From Cylicocyclus nassatus (taxonomy: Eukaryota > Nematoda > Chromadorea > Rhabditida > Strongylidae): a DNA stretch of 64,000 nucleotides. The notes under the pieces are model-generated. The model was not told the origin of the DNA and ran no database searches. It worked only from the letters and a program-made list of their open reading frames with translations. The position numbers and the translations under genes were made by a program. This document shows, piece by piece, positions 11,460 through 24,054 of the stretch (positions are counted from its first letter, which is position 1; every line of letters begins with the position of its first letter). The DNA lies in assembly GCA_958299035.1 (NCBI GenBank), contig CATQJL010000001.1, positions 84,197,071-84,261,070 of the forward strand, in the 5' to 3' direction.

Positions 11460-12165
11460 GCTTTTAGGATGCAGCGTACCACTCGATAGAGCAAAGCAAG
11501 CCCCATAAAATAACATACTTTGAGAAATCGCCTTAGCTTCGATACACCTCGGGTTAGAAGAAGAAGTTTCGAAGTTTTTGATGCCCAAAACATTGGAAAT
11601 GTTTTCAATCTTCGTCCAAAGAAAACACACCGGATCTCCCACTTGCTCATGCATATACACTCCGCATTAGACATTCATGTATACAGCTGATAGATTTTTT
11701 TAGGATAGAAAATGAGAAAACTAGAGTCTCCGAGTTTTTAAAAATGGAAAAATAGCTTCTCTTGCAAGCGTCCTTCATCTTAAAAGCAACATTCTTCGGG
11801 AACTAGAGTTTGTAAAGAGCCGAAAATTGCGATTATACGTTTAGAGTTTGTGGTATACTTTTACTTATGTGGAAACGGCATAGCATCGCTTTTTTTAAAG
11901 ATCAAAAATTTTAGTTTTCTCGGTTTGTATGCCAGAAAAATCTAGCAAGGGCATATACGAATCTCTAATGGAAAGTATAGATGCGTAAGCAAATGGGAGA
12001 TCCGGCAAGTTTTTTTGGAAATATAAAACTTTTTCAATTTTTCGAATCCAAAAATGCTTCAGTTTGGGCTTCTAGCTTGAGGTGTACTGAAACTGGTGAG
12101 GACACTTATAGGTCACTTTGTAGAGATTGCTTTGCTCTACCGGAAGCTACCCTTGCTCCTAATTA
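11460..12165. repeat. Diverged foldback element, family F2
   Basis: The segment GATAGAGCAAAGCAAGC at about 11485 and its inverted counterpart near 12115-12145 bracket diverged arms. The arms resemble the 41278-42215 element, including the CTTCGTCCAAA and CCTCCCACTYGCTCA blocks. Divergence is much higher than in the 41 kb copy, so this insertion is older. Confidence 0.55.
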
Positions 12166-14060
12166 GAATTGAGGAGCGCACGAGTTGTTGCACTAAAAAT
12201 CAAAATGAAAAAAAACCTTTGAGAACACCCGATAAAAATAACTATCATACACTTTGCATTTGGAGCAGAATAGCAAAAATCTTCCAAATTTTGAAGTGCA
12301 TGGAAGATTATAACTATGTATTCGACCTTACATTAAGAAGTTGGCTAGGGTTTCTAGATGAACTTGGATTACATTGAATAGAAATCCCACAACGTAGAAC
12401 GAAGACCAGCACGCAAAGTTTGACAAAGCATAGCGTAGCCAACAGATAGTAGAAATTTGACAGCCGAATAACCAAAATCTCTCAAATATTTGTTGCACCA
12501 CTTTCAAAGTTTTCGAAAAATAAGGAAGGGTAGTCTTGAAAGTCCCTAATCTTTCACGCTACTGTGACGAAGAAAGTTCTTTAAAAATCGAAATTCAGCC
12601 GTATCTGCTTGTCACAGTCTAGTAAATGTTCTTATCCCATTGTAACGCTCAAAGATAGCAAGCCTTCATGGCTTTTGATGATTTGGAAACAACTTTGGAA
12701 ACTCAATATTAGCAAAAACCATCATATGCGTTTTACCTTGCGCCGATCACTATCATAAAAAATTTCATCAAACATAAATGATTTGCACTAAAAAGTGCAG
12801 CATGGCAACATCGAATAAAGCTGTTATACGTACACATTCAATGACGAATTTCTTTGTGCAAAAATCAAGCCTCATACAAAAATCGAATCAGGTGAGAAGA
12901 AATATGCAGTAGCAGGCTGTGGAAAAAGGAGATAACGAAATGTTGAAAGCGGCTCATATGTGTTATAATTTGCGAAAGTAACTCCTTTATTTGCAGCAAG
13001 TGGATTATTTTTATGATTTATAGATATCAATCATGTTGTATTATTTTTTCCGGGAAAGGCTGATAGAAAGTTCCCCTTACTCAGAAGATTTCTCTTTTCC
13101 TCCTCCAAATCAAAGAAATTTACACGAAGAAGGAAATTTCTATTTCAATGTGTAGGGATGTTGGAAGTATACTCTTTTGAGGGATTTTTATTGCAACAGA
13201 CGCTAGCTCAAATTTTACCAAGGCTTCTGGAAAAATGAAGTTACCAGCTGATCTTTGTCCAGCCTTCAAATGTTGAAAGATAAGAGGAGTTTGTAAAGAA
13301 CTCCCCATGGAGACGATGTGAGTTTTTATTCATCATCATGATTGTCATCTCGTTAGCTGCCATAGATAGCTTTATGAGAGGGAGCTTAAGACACCTGAAC
13401 CTCTTCATGGAAATGGCACTCTCACTTGCTAGCTTTGTGGCGTACCGAAAAAATGAAAACAGCAAAATAATCTAATATCGTTATTTTATAGTGTTCACTG
13501 TAAGCAGGCAGAGTGTAACATAACTTATGTAACAACCTAATAAAATTTGAGAAAAGGGATAAATAGGAGCAAATAATATTTGTTATTCACAGGAAAAGAT
13601 TAGTTAATCATTTGTAATGAGATGGTGCTAATTTTCATTAGTTTCTAAGAGCTTCTTTATAGACTCGGTAGTCGATGTTTTTTGTTTTATTTCGACGAAA
13701 AACTGAGTTTAAAGCAAAGGTTTAGATGCAAGATAGATCAGATTTTGAACGTTGCACTATGTTGTCAAGCTGAGTAATGTCGCATTATACAAGTAAGCTA
13801 TCATGGATGGAATTTTCATAAAATATGCGGAGGAGCTATATTGACTGAAAGTAGAGTAGAGATAACACATGTGCAGCATTCGCAGAAAAAACACACTAGA
13901 GATAGTGCCCTGTGATACACGTAAAATGCAGAGATTTTTAAAGACTAGTAAGCCCTGGGATCACCATATCGATCTAGCACTACTGATAGATATGTGGTAA
14001 AAGAAATGTCAAACAAAATTTTTTTGAGTTTTCCAACTTTGAACATTTCTTTATAATTAT
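12166..14060. other. AT-rich spacer with one weak exon candidate
   Basis: A minus-strand frame at about 13440-13241 (acceptor CACAAAG, donor GTAACT) is open for some 65 codons and could be an exon, but no partner exon or domain was found. Otherwise I see nothing. Confidence 0.3.
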
Positions 14061-15060
14061 CTCAAGGCTCTATAATGCGATGCTCGAAGGCAGCGTTCCG
14101 GCAGAATCTTAATTCTTGGTTCTCCTGGTTTTTGCGGCTCACGCATGAGGTTCGCAGCGCTACAGAGTGGCAAAAATGAGCTTTTTTGCAAGCTTTCGGT
14201 TGCACATGCACGAGTCTTGAAGGGGGCCGCCGTGGGCAGAGTCCCGGCCGACCATAATATCTGGACCACTTTGGGAGCAATTTGCAGGTCTGTGGAACTT
14301 ATCTCGCTGCGATCTTCTGTTATCGTTTAGCTAGGAGGTTCACTACCACACTGCTGCTAGAGCAGGGTAATCCCCGTCTCATATTTCAACACACTTGGTA
14401 TGCGCTTCCACATTTCAACACAGCAAATGCGTCAATAGAGTGCACTATGCGTGTGTCGTACTACTCTCCCGCGTTCGACGTCTGCATCCATTTATCCTCA
14501 CCATCACATCGCCGCTTGTCCCAACGTTCAGGAACTGTCTTGCAACTGGCGTCTTTTCAAAAACAAACAACAACGTACACAGAAGCAGACCAACCTAGTT
14601 GTCGCGATGTTTGGTTTCGGGCTTATAATATAGAGAGGATCGCCCTTTATAGTTTGGGTCCTTCCCTGGTCGCATGGTCCGTCTTCAAGAGGTGTGCGTT
14701 CCTCAGCGCAGAAGTTTCCAGGTGTTCCTGCCCTTGCTTTGGACATCCACGATCTTTTTGGCTGTCTCCGGGAAGGCTGCGTTCACATCCAGGTAGATTC
14801 GAATCCAACCAATTATTTATATGTCTGGTATTTGTCTGGGTCCTATCATCTTCGACTGCGCTCATGCGCTTTGTAGCTGGTGTAGAGCTCGCGGAGCGGA
14901 GTTCAGAAAATGCTGTTTGACCCAAGCCCTGGCTGTGCGACAGAGCGCCGAGAGAACGGTTGTGCCAGAAAAAGTGTGCTCGAAGCTCCTGGTCCGTTAC
15001 CGGGTAATTGTAGTTTGTGGCTTTGAAGCTTAGAGGCGGTCTAAGCTGGCCTTGTTTTCT
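14061..15060. other. GC-richer block, open in several frames, identity unknown
   Basis: This kilobase is GC-richer than its flanks and has overlapping open frames on both strands, the longest 212 codons on the plus strand (14282-14920). None shows a recognisable domain, signal peptide or coding-like repeat. A decayed retroelement or a GC-rich repeat is as likely as a gene. Confidence 0.3.
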
Positions 15061-16433
15061 CCGTAAGTTGCTCGTTTTTCCCTCATGCCGTTTGCAAAAT
15101 TCTTCAGGTCTTGCTTACTATGTTGCCAATGCTGATATCCGCTCTCTAGATTCAGTCAAGATAAGCTACATCAGCGAATGTATGTATATAAAGTGAATAC
15201 CATTTGCTGCTTGAGAAATGGATCCTGCAACAACTATCTGATAACAAGCTCTGTTGATTTTTTCTTGGTGATTGCATCTCAGTGATGTCATTTGTTATAG
15301 ATCACCTTCATCTTTAGATATCAACCGTCCATTATGCCTAATGGTCTTTGCTCAATTTTTCTCGTTCGTCGTGAACTTTCAGCGTATTCTGCCATCTGAT
15401 TATCTGCAGCGCTATGCTGTGTGCGAGGCTATCTAATGGTCTGACTTTGACATACGTCATTGTCAGAAATGGCTAACAGTTTACTGAAAGAGCATGGTGT
15501 AAAATTTTGCTAAGCTTGATTTTGCTCTTCCAAGTATGAGAGTTATAGGCAATGTTGCCAGCTTCTCGAATTTTCGAAAAGTATCTTGCTAACCAAAGTC
15601 ACAGGTAAAACAATTTCACTTACCGATCTTTGGGCTTATTACATAGATTGTCACCTTGATCTCGAGAATATGCGTCGATTGCATTTTCTTGCCATTTGCC
15701 GAAGTCAAAAGGGCAATCAATGGGGACATTTTTTGGCCCGAGTTTGAGATATACATGAAATAGAAATCTTGCATTATGCTTGGAAATTGAAAAAGAATCA
15801 TAATCGATTTTTTGCTAGATTTCGTATCAGTAGTGGTTTTCCGCACAAATATTCACAGCTCTATAGGAATCATGGTAAAGCAAAAGTTCATCTAAATCTT
15901 CCATAAGTACTTATACAATTTTTCGGATAACCTTGCTGAAAACTTGTCACTGTTTTCTCTGTTTTTTTCTGTCTCCGCTCTTCTCACTTTTATTACCTTC
16001 TAAAAGTTCCGCTTATCGCCAAGAGCTGTGCGCATTTATAGACTGACCTGCCGAATGTCGGTACGGAGCATATGTCGACTCCTGTAAATTTTTGATTGAG
16101 ATGATATCTATGGAAGTTAATAAACAATAGACATCATTCTTTTTTCGAGCTCCGCTAACGCCTTTATCTCGAGGTTTAGAGTTACATGTTTGCGATATAC
16201 CTGGGAAGAATGTCGGAAAGAAATTGAGATCAACCACCTTCTTTCACTTTGAAAACTTTCTGTCGCGCCACTCCCCTCCTGCCCCTCTTTTTCTAAAGAT
16301 ATTTTTGCTGCCACTGGGCATGCAAATCACAGCAGACTGGAATGGGAGGAAGAGGATCCTGTCTTAGTTTGCAGTACATATCTAGACTTATCATATCTGT
16401 TTGTGGCAAGAAGTTTGAATCGCAAAGCTCAAA
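15061..16433. other. Spacer, no gene recognised
   Basis: No supported coding exon, repeat or RNA gene was seen. Confidence 0.35.
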
Positions 16434-16472
16434 TCTTATCTATAAAGCTGAATGTCTGCATGTATGTATGTA

Positions 16473-16511
<39 letters not shown>

Positions 16512-16605
16512 GTGTACGTATGTTCCGAATAGAAAATTCCATTTCCGAACCAATCCGGACCAAACTTGGCACACATACACTTCGGACCCCGGCGGGTGTC
16601 ATAGG

Positions 16606-17723
16606 CAGGGTTGAGCGTGGGGTTCAGGCGCGCCCGACCTGGGGGATCGTATTGAGGGTAAGACTGAGGGGGGGGGGGGTCATAATTAAGAATCGAATTT
16701 ATTAAGTTGGGGAGGTACTGTGAAGGTGAAGAAGAAACGCGCTATTCCGGTGGATATCGCGATCACATGAAGGAATAACGGTCATAAACAGCATATTGAT
16801 TGTTTCCACAATGGAAGTTTCAGCCAAAATTCAAATATTCTTCTCTTTTACCTTGACATATGAGGTAAACAAGGGAGCTTGCTGTGTGAAATGGGTATCA
16901 TTTCCATAATTAGCATGTCAAACTACCTCTATGCACTCTACAAACCATTACCTACTGCAGTTTCTAGTGTTTCTCAACCCCCAATAAGCGGGATTTTCAA
17001 ACGTGATCAACTTGGTTTCAGAAGTGAGAAAAGTCAGCTGTTGTATACTCATAATAAAGTCATGTTCTCAACAAGTCTATGCGACAAATCGGACTTCATA
17101 TCACTTTCAAATAGTGAAGTAAGAAGTGCTGCCAAAATTCCAACCGGCGCGCTCTTCACGTTGAGTGCTTTAAGTTCTCGGATTAGCACAAGGCCGAAAC
17201 AAGTCGAATCAAGCTCAAACACTCACTGTGGAATCTTCGAGGATTGAGTTAGCGCATCACATAAAACTTAGGTAGAAAAGGTTTTTCGGATATAAAGTTA
17301 ATGGAGTCAAGCGCAACCCCTCAAAAGGCCAGGCCGCCTGAGCTTTTGAGGGGTTGCGCCTGACCCCCTTAACTTGCCTTCAACATTCAAAAATCGCCCC
17401 TTTTTGTTATGAGTATTGAGCGCAAAGCCTCTTCTTGTTATATTGAAAATTTAAAGCCAAACACTCCACCCCTGTGAAAATCATAGCTTTGAAAAGAGGA
17501 CTATGCAGATCTAAAACTTGCCGTCAAGTTGCGCGTGGTTGTGCAATCGCAGAAAGTCGGGCCTACAGACTTTCAAAAAATAGAAACCTGCAGTGAGGGC
17601 TGGTCTTCTTCAAAATATAACACCCTAAGGACTTGGAGGTGAAGCGGAGGGTCGTTCAGGGGCCTTCACAGGGGAGGGGGGTCGTTTTTGAAGGACTTCT
17701 GCCTCACCTTTTGCTCAACCCTG
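16606..17723. mobile_element. hAT-like element with 8-bp target duplication, nested in a Helitron
   Basis: The ends CAGGGTTGAGC and GCTCAACCCTG are flanked by GTCATAGG at 16598-16605 and 17724-17731. The uninterrupted Helitron copies (for example 33280, 58699) read GTCATAGGCTACTTTTCGT, which is the exact empty site. The 1118-bp body has a 122-codon plus-strand frame (16879-17247) without hAT motifs, so it is probably non-autonomous. Confidence 0.85.
17311..17359. repeat. 17-bp perfect hairpin inside the hAT-like element
   Basis: GCGCAACCCCTCAAAAG (17311-17327) and its exact complement (17343-17359) flank a 15-base GC-rich loop. The stem would be stable in RNA or single-stranded DNA. Its role is unknown. 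Confidence 0.8.
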
Positions 17724-17837
17724 GTCATAGGCTACTTTTCGTCAAGGATCGATATCGATTTTATCGATTTTTTGCAAAATTTGAGCTACGGGGCTGGGAG
17801 TTGGCACAGGAGGGTAATCGAGCATGCTGATTACGAA

Positions 17838-18010
17838 TATATATGCTGTATCAGTCAGCCGGCATCGGTCCCGCGCAGCATGCTTTGCGACGACGCACCG
17901 TCGCATGCGAGGTGCCTTAACGCGTGGCAGAGTTCGCACGTGTCACATCGCATCGTCGCAAGTGCCGCAGGCGCGACGTCGCATAACCGATGCCGGTTGG
18001 TACAGCCTAT
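17838..18010. mobile_element. Palindromic insert in the Helitron 3' part
   Basis: Compared with the Helitron copy at 43452-44427, about 170 extra bases sit between GAATATA and ATAATGACAGG, bounded by CCGGCATCGGT and ACCGATGCCGG in inverted orientation. The target appears to be TA or TATA. The interior is GC-rich with further short inverted repeats (GCGACG/CGTCGC). Confidence 0.65.
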
Positions 18011-18050
18011 AATAATGACAGGGCTGGGCGAAGCCGGGTAAGTCAACTAG

Positions 18051-18630
18051 TATCACATTAAAAGCTGCCACAAAAATGAGACCAAATCTTTTCTGCAATA
18101 TACTATGATCTCTGTTACGGAGATGAGTTGTAGAATCATGAGTGCCGGCATAGCCCAAAATAATTTTTTAGAATTTGGCAAAAGCCAATTTCATGAAGAT
18201 AAATTGGAAGGATGACTCCAAAATTGTAATTTCACTGCGAATCTCGTAAGCCTACTGGAAAACTTCCCGACATGCCTCTCTACTCCAAATTTGCCTATTC
18301 TCCTCAAAGTATTGGGGATTCCATGCTAGTCAAACCAGTGCTAATCAATCAAGCTAAGTCATGTTAAGTTCAGCTTACCTTGGATCCCCGTTGCGCTGGA
18401 AACTCTCCCGAGAACCGAGCATCCTCATTTGATTGGCTCTGAAAAGATTATGGTGTTATGCTGTTAAAATTATCAGCCAAGATTTCTAAAAATAAACTTG
18501 GAGTGACGTTAGAAAATAAACTCACTATTTCCATGCGTATTGGCATTGTTACGACTTTTGCTTTGCTCGCAGTTACTCTGTCCATTTCCGGTTCTTTTCG
18601 GCGAGTGCGTTGTTTAGATTTTTCGCTTTC
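18051..18630. other. 3' flank of the coiled-coil gene
   Basis: No exon was seen. A plus-strand frame from 18458 is antisense to the exons of the minus-strand gene and is regarded as a shadow. Confidence 0.35.
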
Positions 18631-21600
18631 CTATAATTCTGATTTGCCCATTGATTTGTTTTCAATAAAATGGTATATTGCCTGTATCATTCTATCAACT
18701 TGCACGAACAATTCTTCGCTGGCTGAACCGCTTCCATCCGGGAGTTCTCCAAGTGCGAAGAAGTCCTCCTCCTGTATACCCTCATTGAAGGAAATCAAAG
18801 AAAGATTAGTTAGAGACTTCTTTTTACGTCTTTATCTTTTTCTGCTGATTCAGCACTTTCTTGAGTTATATCCAGCTTCAGCATTTTCTTCCGTTTCGCT
18901 CGCTTTAGTTTGGATGGTGGAAGCTTAGATAATCTTCGTTTAAATTCAAATTTGCCATAGTCTGCGGAAGGGACTGAAGACTGAAACAAAGGAGGATAAA
19001 TTGCTAACCAAAACCCAGACGATATTACCGTTTTCATTGTTAACGGCGGAGATTTCTTCTTTGATGCCTCTTCACGTTGTTTATTAAGACTAAAAAACTT
19101 GATGTGAGTGAAAGTACAAAGCATAGATAAAGCATGAAAGCCCAGTCTTATAAATCTTTGAATATATATAGTGAAGTGAATTTGCGAAAACAAGGAGGTG
19201 AGTTTTATACTGTCGTCCACGGTTTTCTTTCCGATAAAAATTTACATCAACTAACTTTGGATATACTATCTTCTCCTTGCTTGCTCCATATGGAGTTATG
19301 ATGATATCTTTTGACAAATCTGAATGGATTAAATCTGATTGCAACTTATGCAAGCTACATAGGAACGTATGTTACAAAGCATACTAGCTTGGAGCTCATC
19401 GCGCTCTTTGCTTCTCTCAAGATCTCGCAAACGCTGTCGTTCTTCTTTCAAAGCTCTAGCTTTCTAAAATGCATAATTTGAAATTGGATGATCCTTCGAG
19501 ATGTCCACTAGATTTCATTGCTCTAATGCTGCTATCACACATGAAAACACTTTTGAATTACTTGTGATTAATATATCACCTGATGCTTTCATATTTATCA
19601 TAGTCATAAATCAATCTCTTGAGTGCTACTCTCTTTACTACTTGCTGCTTAACTCAGTCACGACCCTTATTTTTAGAATTGTCATTTCAGAATAAAGCTG
19701 TTTTGCATATTTGACAAGACCACGACGCGCTAATCGGTCCTAGCTCTGAAGTCTTTACGATGAAATATCTCTAATTAGCATACTGCTAACTATTCCTATT
19801 AGTAGTCCTTTATACTCTGATGTTTTGTGCAAAATCTGCAGCGAGTCCTTCTAAGTATTTTACTACGTCGGCGATTCGAGCTTATGATGATGCGCTTTTC
19901 ATTTTCAACCGTTAACAACTTTGCTTCTTTTTTATATGTGCTTATAATCAATGACGGCTATTTTTCCTACCAGGAGAGTGCTTAAATGTACATAGAAACT
20001 TTGCACACAAATATATTTAGAAAATTTGCACACATTTTAACTCCCGGCGGATGTTTCAGGCTACCTTCAACGGTGATTTCTGCCGCTTATGTTGGAGTAT
20101 TGATTTTCTGACTTAAATTGAAGGAATTACAGCTTTGGTAAAGTCGTGGTTCGACATTAACTTGGAAGATCATTCTTTCAATGGTTTCAGCCCTTGGAGC
20201 TGTTCACCCCACTGAAGGGCATGCGACAAGCCGGCTAAGAAAAAGATTGTCTCATCAAAGATGTGTCTAATCACAAAATTCTGAACCCTGCGCGGGACAG
20301 GATTCAAATTTATCATTTTATCCATCCTTTTTCTCACAATCCATCAATGACGCTATCAATTATTTATATTTTGCTACGTGGAGAATGAGGTGTTACGAAG
20401 TTAATGCCAGCAGGAATACAATTTCCATACAGAAACGCTGCAGAGATTTGGGCTCTTATTTATGAAAGTCGCTGCAGCGAAGGAAGCGGCGAAGGATTTT
20501 CATGCATACGGCCCAGTATGAGCTGGAAATAGGAGGGGGGGGGCGGCATTAGATTGAACTAAAAAGGGAAAAGAAACGGAGTAATTGTAGGTCATTAAAA
20601 GATTCGAATCTGATGATGTATTTTTCGCTGAAGCAATTTGAAGCCGCACTTAAAGGGGCCGGATACGCTAAATAATGGGAATTAAGTACTGTTAACATCG
20701 AACCAATGGGAGTTACAAAATTATGCAAGCATGCTATGCACAGTCGTCAGTAATCCTAGTATCATCTTTAGCTTATCGAGAAGCTCCATTAGGACTACCG
20801 TTCCAAGTCCTCTGCTAGCTCGATGGGTAATTCTACTTGAAACACACAGGGTGATGCTGGCCATCATGGCTGAAATGTAAGCGACTATATACCCATTTCA
20901 AAATCTTCGCCATTTGGAATTGTTAACTCTGTACGACAATAACGCAGAAGATCAGATTCATTTTGTTACTATTTGAGAGTTATACTTGATGCATATTGCA
21001 TCAATTATATCTCAAAAGTCTTCTTGAGAATCGCGGCGATAGATCCAACAATTTGCAGATGTCTGAAAATCCACCGAGTGCGGATTAAGTGCATAGGCGC
21101 ATAGCTCTCATTAGCTTATCAATACATACCAGTTCTTTCAAAGTATTAGCCTAAGGAAGATTATATGCAGTCGTAGCAATTAGACGCACGGCGATGAGGT
21201 ATGACCGATGCCTATGACATCTTCATGAAGACTCAGACCTAGTATTTTTGAAAAAAAATCAGCTTATGGCTTATGCAGCTGTTTTTTGCGTCTCTTTCGC
21301 AAAAGATAGTTACTGAAACACCTTTCTTATTTTGTAGACGCCCGCACTATCAAAGTCTGTACGCTTTTTGGCTGACTACGGTCGCTTTCGCAGTGTACCG
21401 AAGCGATTTGGAAGAGGGGTAAAGCCGATTGCGCTTGCATTCCTATCGCTTTTTAGGGTTGCATCAGACTGCGCGGCGTACGCGGCGTACGCAGCGTTCT
21501 CCGCGTATGCAGCGCAGTCTGGCTCAATCTTTAAACCATGTGCCTCAAAGATAGCTGCGCCCCCTCCGTGGTGTTTTCTCTCTCCCCCCCCCCCCCCTTG

Positions 21601-22472
21601 CTGCATGAGGTTCTACTTATGAGCCTCCGATCATAAAGAAGGAAAGGATACTGGTGACCCCGGCCATTTGGAATGCGATGTATACCTTAAGGTGCACCTC
21701 AAAACGCTGATTCTAAATCTGTGCTTAAAATCTGCTAAACTATCATTTGAAGGCAGTTATGAGCTTTTTTCGTAGAAAATTTCAAAAACTTTAAAGTAGT
21801 TGAAATCACCCAATTTGATCTATTATACTGTTTAAAGCTATTAGGGAGAATCTTGAAAGGTGTAACGTTGTATTTATACCTCTCTAAACCATATTCAGCA
21901 TTTGAAGAGAGAAGAAAATTTTTTATTGATCTTCACCCTCCGCAGTAGTGCAAATTATTTTCGAAAATATTAATCATAAGTTCATCCACATTCTCGTTTC
22001 GCGGTTGCGGAAAAGTATTCGAACCAGCCTTAAAAGGCGCATTTTTGATGTGCAAACCAATATGAATGGCCGGGGTCAACAAATATTCTTCCCTGTTAAG
22101 AGAGATCATGAATGAAGTGCTGGAAATTACTCGTTTTAGATGCTCTTCCAAAAAACCCCTAACTCAAAACGAAGGTAAGGAAGGAATGGCGGGAAATACT
22201 GAACGAGCGAGAAGACTGAACAGAACGGCTAATATAATAACAAATAAAATTTTGGTGACCCTATTACCAATAATCTTACCACGGCTTCAAGTATTTCAAC
22301 TTTTTTGTTAAGTGATTTCCATTTGGCACGATCTTCATTTCGCATTCTGTTAATTTCATTGTAGTGTTCCTGCGGTAAGTAAAATGAGATGAAAGGCGCG
22401 TTTGGTAAATTGCTGTACCTGAATCCTCAAAAGACTATCCACAATTTCAGCCTTTGCCTCAGCAATTGTTCT
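18631..22472 (-). CDS. Coiled-coil protein of unknown function, seven exons, 5' end not found
   Basis: Exons on the minus strand are 22472-22419, 22369-22280, 19463-19385, 19334-19211, 19089-19029, 18980-18828 and 18771-18631 (stop TAG 18633-18631). Phases 0, 0, 1, 2, 0, 0 agree at every junction and give the C-terminal 233 residues. The first three exons are charged and helical (ERQRLRDLERSKERDELQA, MRNEDRAKWKSLNKKVEIL), typical of a coiled coil. A segment with ITPYGASKEKIVYPKLVDV follows, then a very basic patch (LPPSKLKRAKRKKMLKLDI), and an acidic C-terminus (EEDFFALGELPDGSGSASEE). I do not recognise the family. The 2.8-kb intron between exons two and three holds an F1 fragment and a possible extra exon at about 22151-21933. 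Upstream exons probably lie beyond 22560. Confidence 0.72.
21637..21730 (+). repeat. Truncated F1 repeat in an intron
   Basis: This sequence matches the F1 left arm (GGAAAGGATACTGGTGACC, GATGTATACC, GCTGATTCTAAATCTG), but no inverted right arm follows. The region just before it (21575-21600) has a run of about 15 C. Confidence 0.6.
21933..22151 (-). CDS. Possible extra exon of the coiled-coil gene
   Basis: A minus-strand frame of 72 codons has protein-like composition (LTPAIHIGLHIKNAPFKAGS, NVDELMINIFENN) and a TTTCCAG or CTTAACAG acceptor available. Its phase does not fit between the exons at 22280 and 19463 as I drew them. It may be an alternative exon, belong to another gene, or be a decayed copy. 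Confidence 0.35.
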   Translation of the reverse strand: MEEHLKRVISSTSFMISLNREEYLLTPAIHIGLHIKNAPFKAGSNTFPQPRNENVDELMINIFENNLHYCGG

Positions 22473-22565
22473 CTGCAAAACTCAAATAGTTATCGAAAAA
22501 GTTTCGGGACATAAATATGTTAAGAATGGTATTTTCAGAACCACTATCATTGCTTGATATTTATA

Positions 22566-23270
22566 TGTTTTTTGTCATAAATAAATGTTTATGCTGTGAG
22601 TAGAGCTCAATGTCTTCTGCAATGAACGAGTGACGCTTTTGATCAATCCTTGCAATAGTCGAGCTACAATCGTGGAAGTGCTGCAGCGATTGAGTGCAAC
22701 GATGCATAACCCGCTAAAAAAGTCCATACGCCTTAGGATTCAGAGACCAGATGGGCGGCAACGACCAAGGATTTGCACAGTCCCTATGCTGAAACGCAAT
22801 CGTAGCGAGGTAGACGCGTCCACGACTGCTAGAAGTCGTATGCTCCATTGAAGTAGATCGCAAAATCCTTCCATAGTCATTTTTTCTCTTTTCCAAGTCG
22901 AACTGAGCCTTAGAACGATCCCCGTACATTTCTGAACCATTAGTGAAGTTAGTTCGACGCTGCACATACACGCATACTGATGGCCGCACAAAATCTTGTG
23001 GTAGCAGCTGGTTACTCAAGCAAGATATTGTTGACGCAAACAACATGTCAAATCTAATACAGACATGTGCAATAATCGGCGCTTTTTTCGTAATGCTCCT
23101 CTCCTTTCGATTTGTTGACGCTCGGACCTTACAGTCACTGTCAAAAAATTGGCTGTGGCCAAAAATTGACTCTCGTCTAGAAACTTCAGGATCAGCGTCA
23201 AAAATGAAGTTATTATGCTACTCGTTGCTAAACTGATCTTGACCGATGTAGCCTTTTGAAACTCAATCAA
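22566..23270 (-). CDS. Candidate upstream exons, structure unresolved
   Basis: Two minus-strand stretches look coding. One at about 22648-22566 reads IDQKRHSFIAEDIELYSQHK and runs to a stop with no GT donor. One at about 22959-22816 reads SKAQFDLEKRKNDYGRILRS after a TATGTGCAG acceptor. They could be the 5' part of the coiled-coil gene or the end of a separate gene. A further frame at 23270-23016 is basic (ERRGALRKKRRLL). I could not join them with confidence. Confidence 0.35.
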
Positions 23271-24054
23271 TTCTGTTAGGGATACACTAACACAGTAGCG
23301 GAGAGAAAAAGCTCCGCCTAGAATATGTCACAAAATTATCAAAATTCATAATTAGTGTGTTATAAAATTACCAATGCGTCACTTCCGCTTCGCGGAGGTT
23401 CGCACTGGCTCCCTATCGTATGCCTTCCTCATGCTCGCATGAGAATGGCTTTGAAACTCACCACCCGATGAGAGCATCACAAATGAATCGTAAACAACTG
23501 TCCATTCATAAAGCATCTCCATGTAAGATTGGTAATTTTGAGAAAAAAAAAACTTGTTGCAAGGAAACAAATGCGAATTTGAACGGATTACTGAATTTAT
23601 TTTAGTTTGATAATTGTCATAAGGATAATAGACACCTTGGGCTACATTTTAGTGCAAAAGTCTTTTCAGTTTTTTTCAAAATAAACCTTGCGAAACTGAC
23701 TATCTAACGCGTTCATCACTTTTTGGCTCTGTTTTCGCAAAAAAGCAAACTTTTTGAGCATTTCTGAACCAGAATTTATGGCGCGCGTTACCTGTCAGGC
23801 AAATTATAACTTCAAAAAGTCGAATTAGCGACCCAGTTTCGCGTGCCAAAAGGCGCGTGAACCCGTTTGACGCGCAGATTTTGAGGAACCCGCTTATTGA
23901 ACCGGCTTGTCCTTGTGCATGGTGGGCCTACACACTGGCACGGTATGTTATGCAAAATTGCAGCCCGATAGTTTAGTTGCAGCTTCCTCTATGAATTTCG
24001 TGACAGACAGGTTTTCACACAGACACACAGACACACAAAAAAACAGACGGCCTT
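23271..24054. other. Spacer, no gene recognised
   Basis: The only notable feature is a short CACA-rich run near 24015-24040. No exon with matching splice phase was found. Confidence 0.35.

Larger units (their letters stand above)
16434..18050 (+). mobile_element. Helitron-like non-autonomous element, split by a hAT insertion
   Basis: It begins TCTTATCTATAAAGCTGAATG after an A and ends GTCAACTAG before a T, the TC...CTAG ends and A/T target expected of Helitrons. A GC-rich segment precedes the 3' end. Sister copies are at 32124-33451, 43452-44427 (minus) and 58577-58856. The 5' part holds a (TCTG)n microsatellite at about 16470-16515. The element is interrupted by a hAT-like element (16606-17723) and by a palindromic insert (about 17838-18010). 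Confidence 0.75.

Noticed and set aside
14282..14920. 212-codon plus-strand frame as a gene
   Set aside because: Other frames on both strands are equally open here, composition is GC-driven, and no domain, signal peptide or splice pattern supports it.
16342..16705. Frames with runs such as CMYVCLSVCLSVCLSVC
   Set aside because: Translation of a (TCTG)n microsatellite within a Helitron; the same applies at 32071-32380 and 43414-43719.
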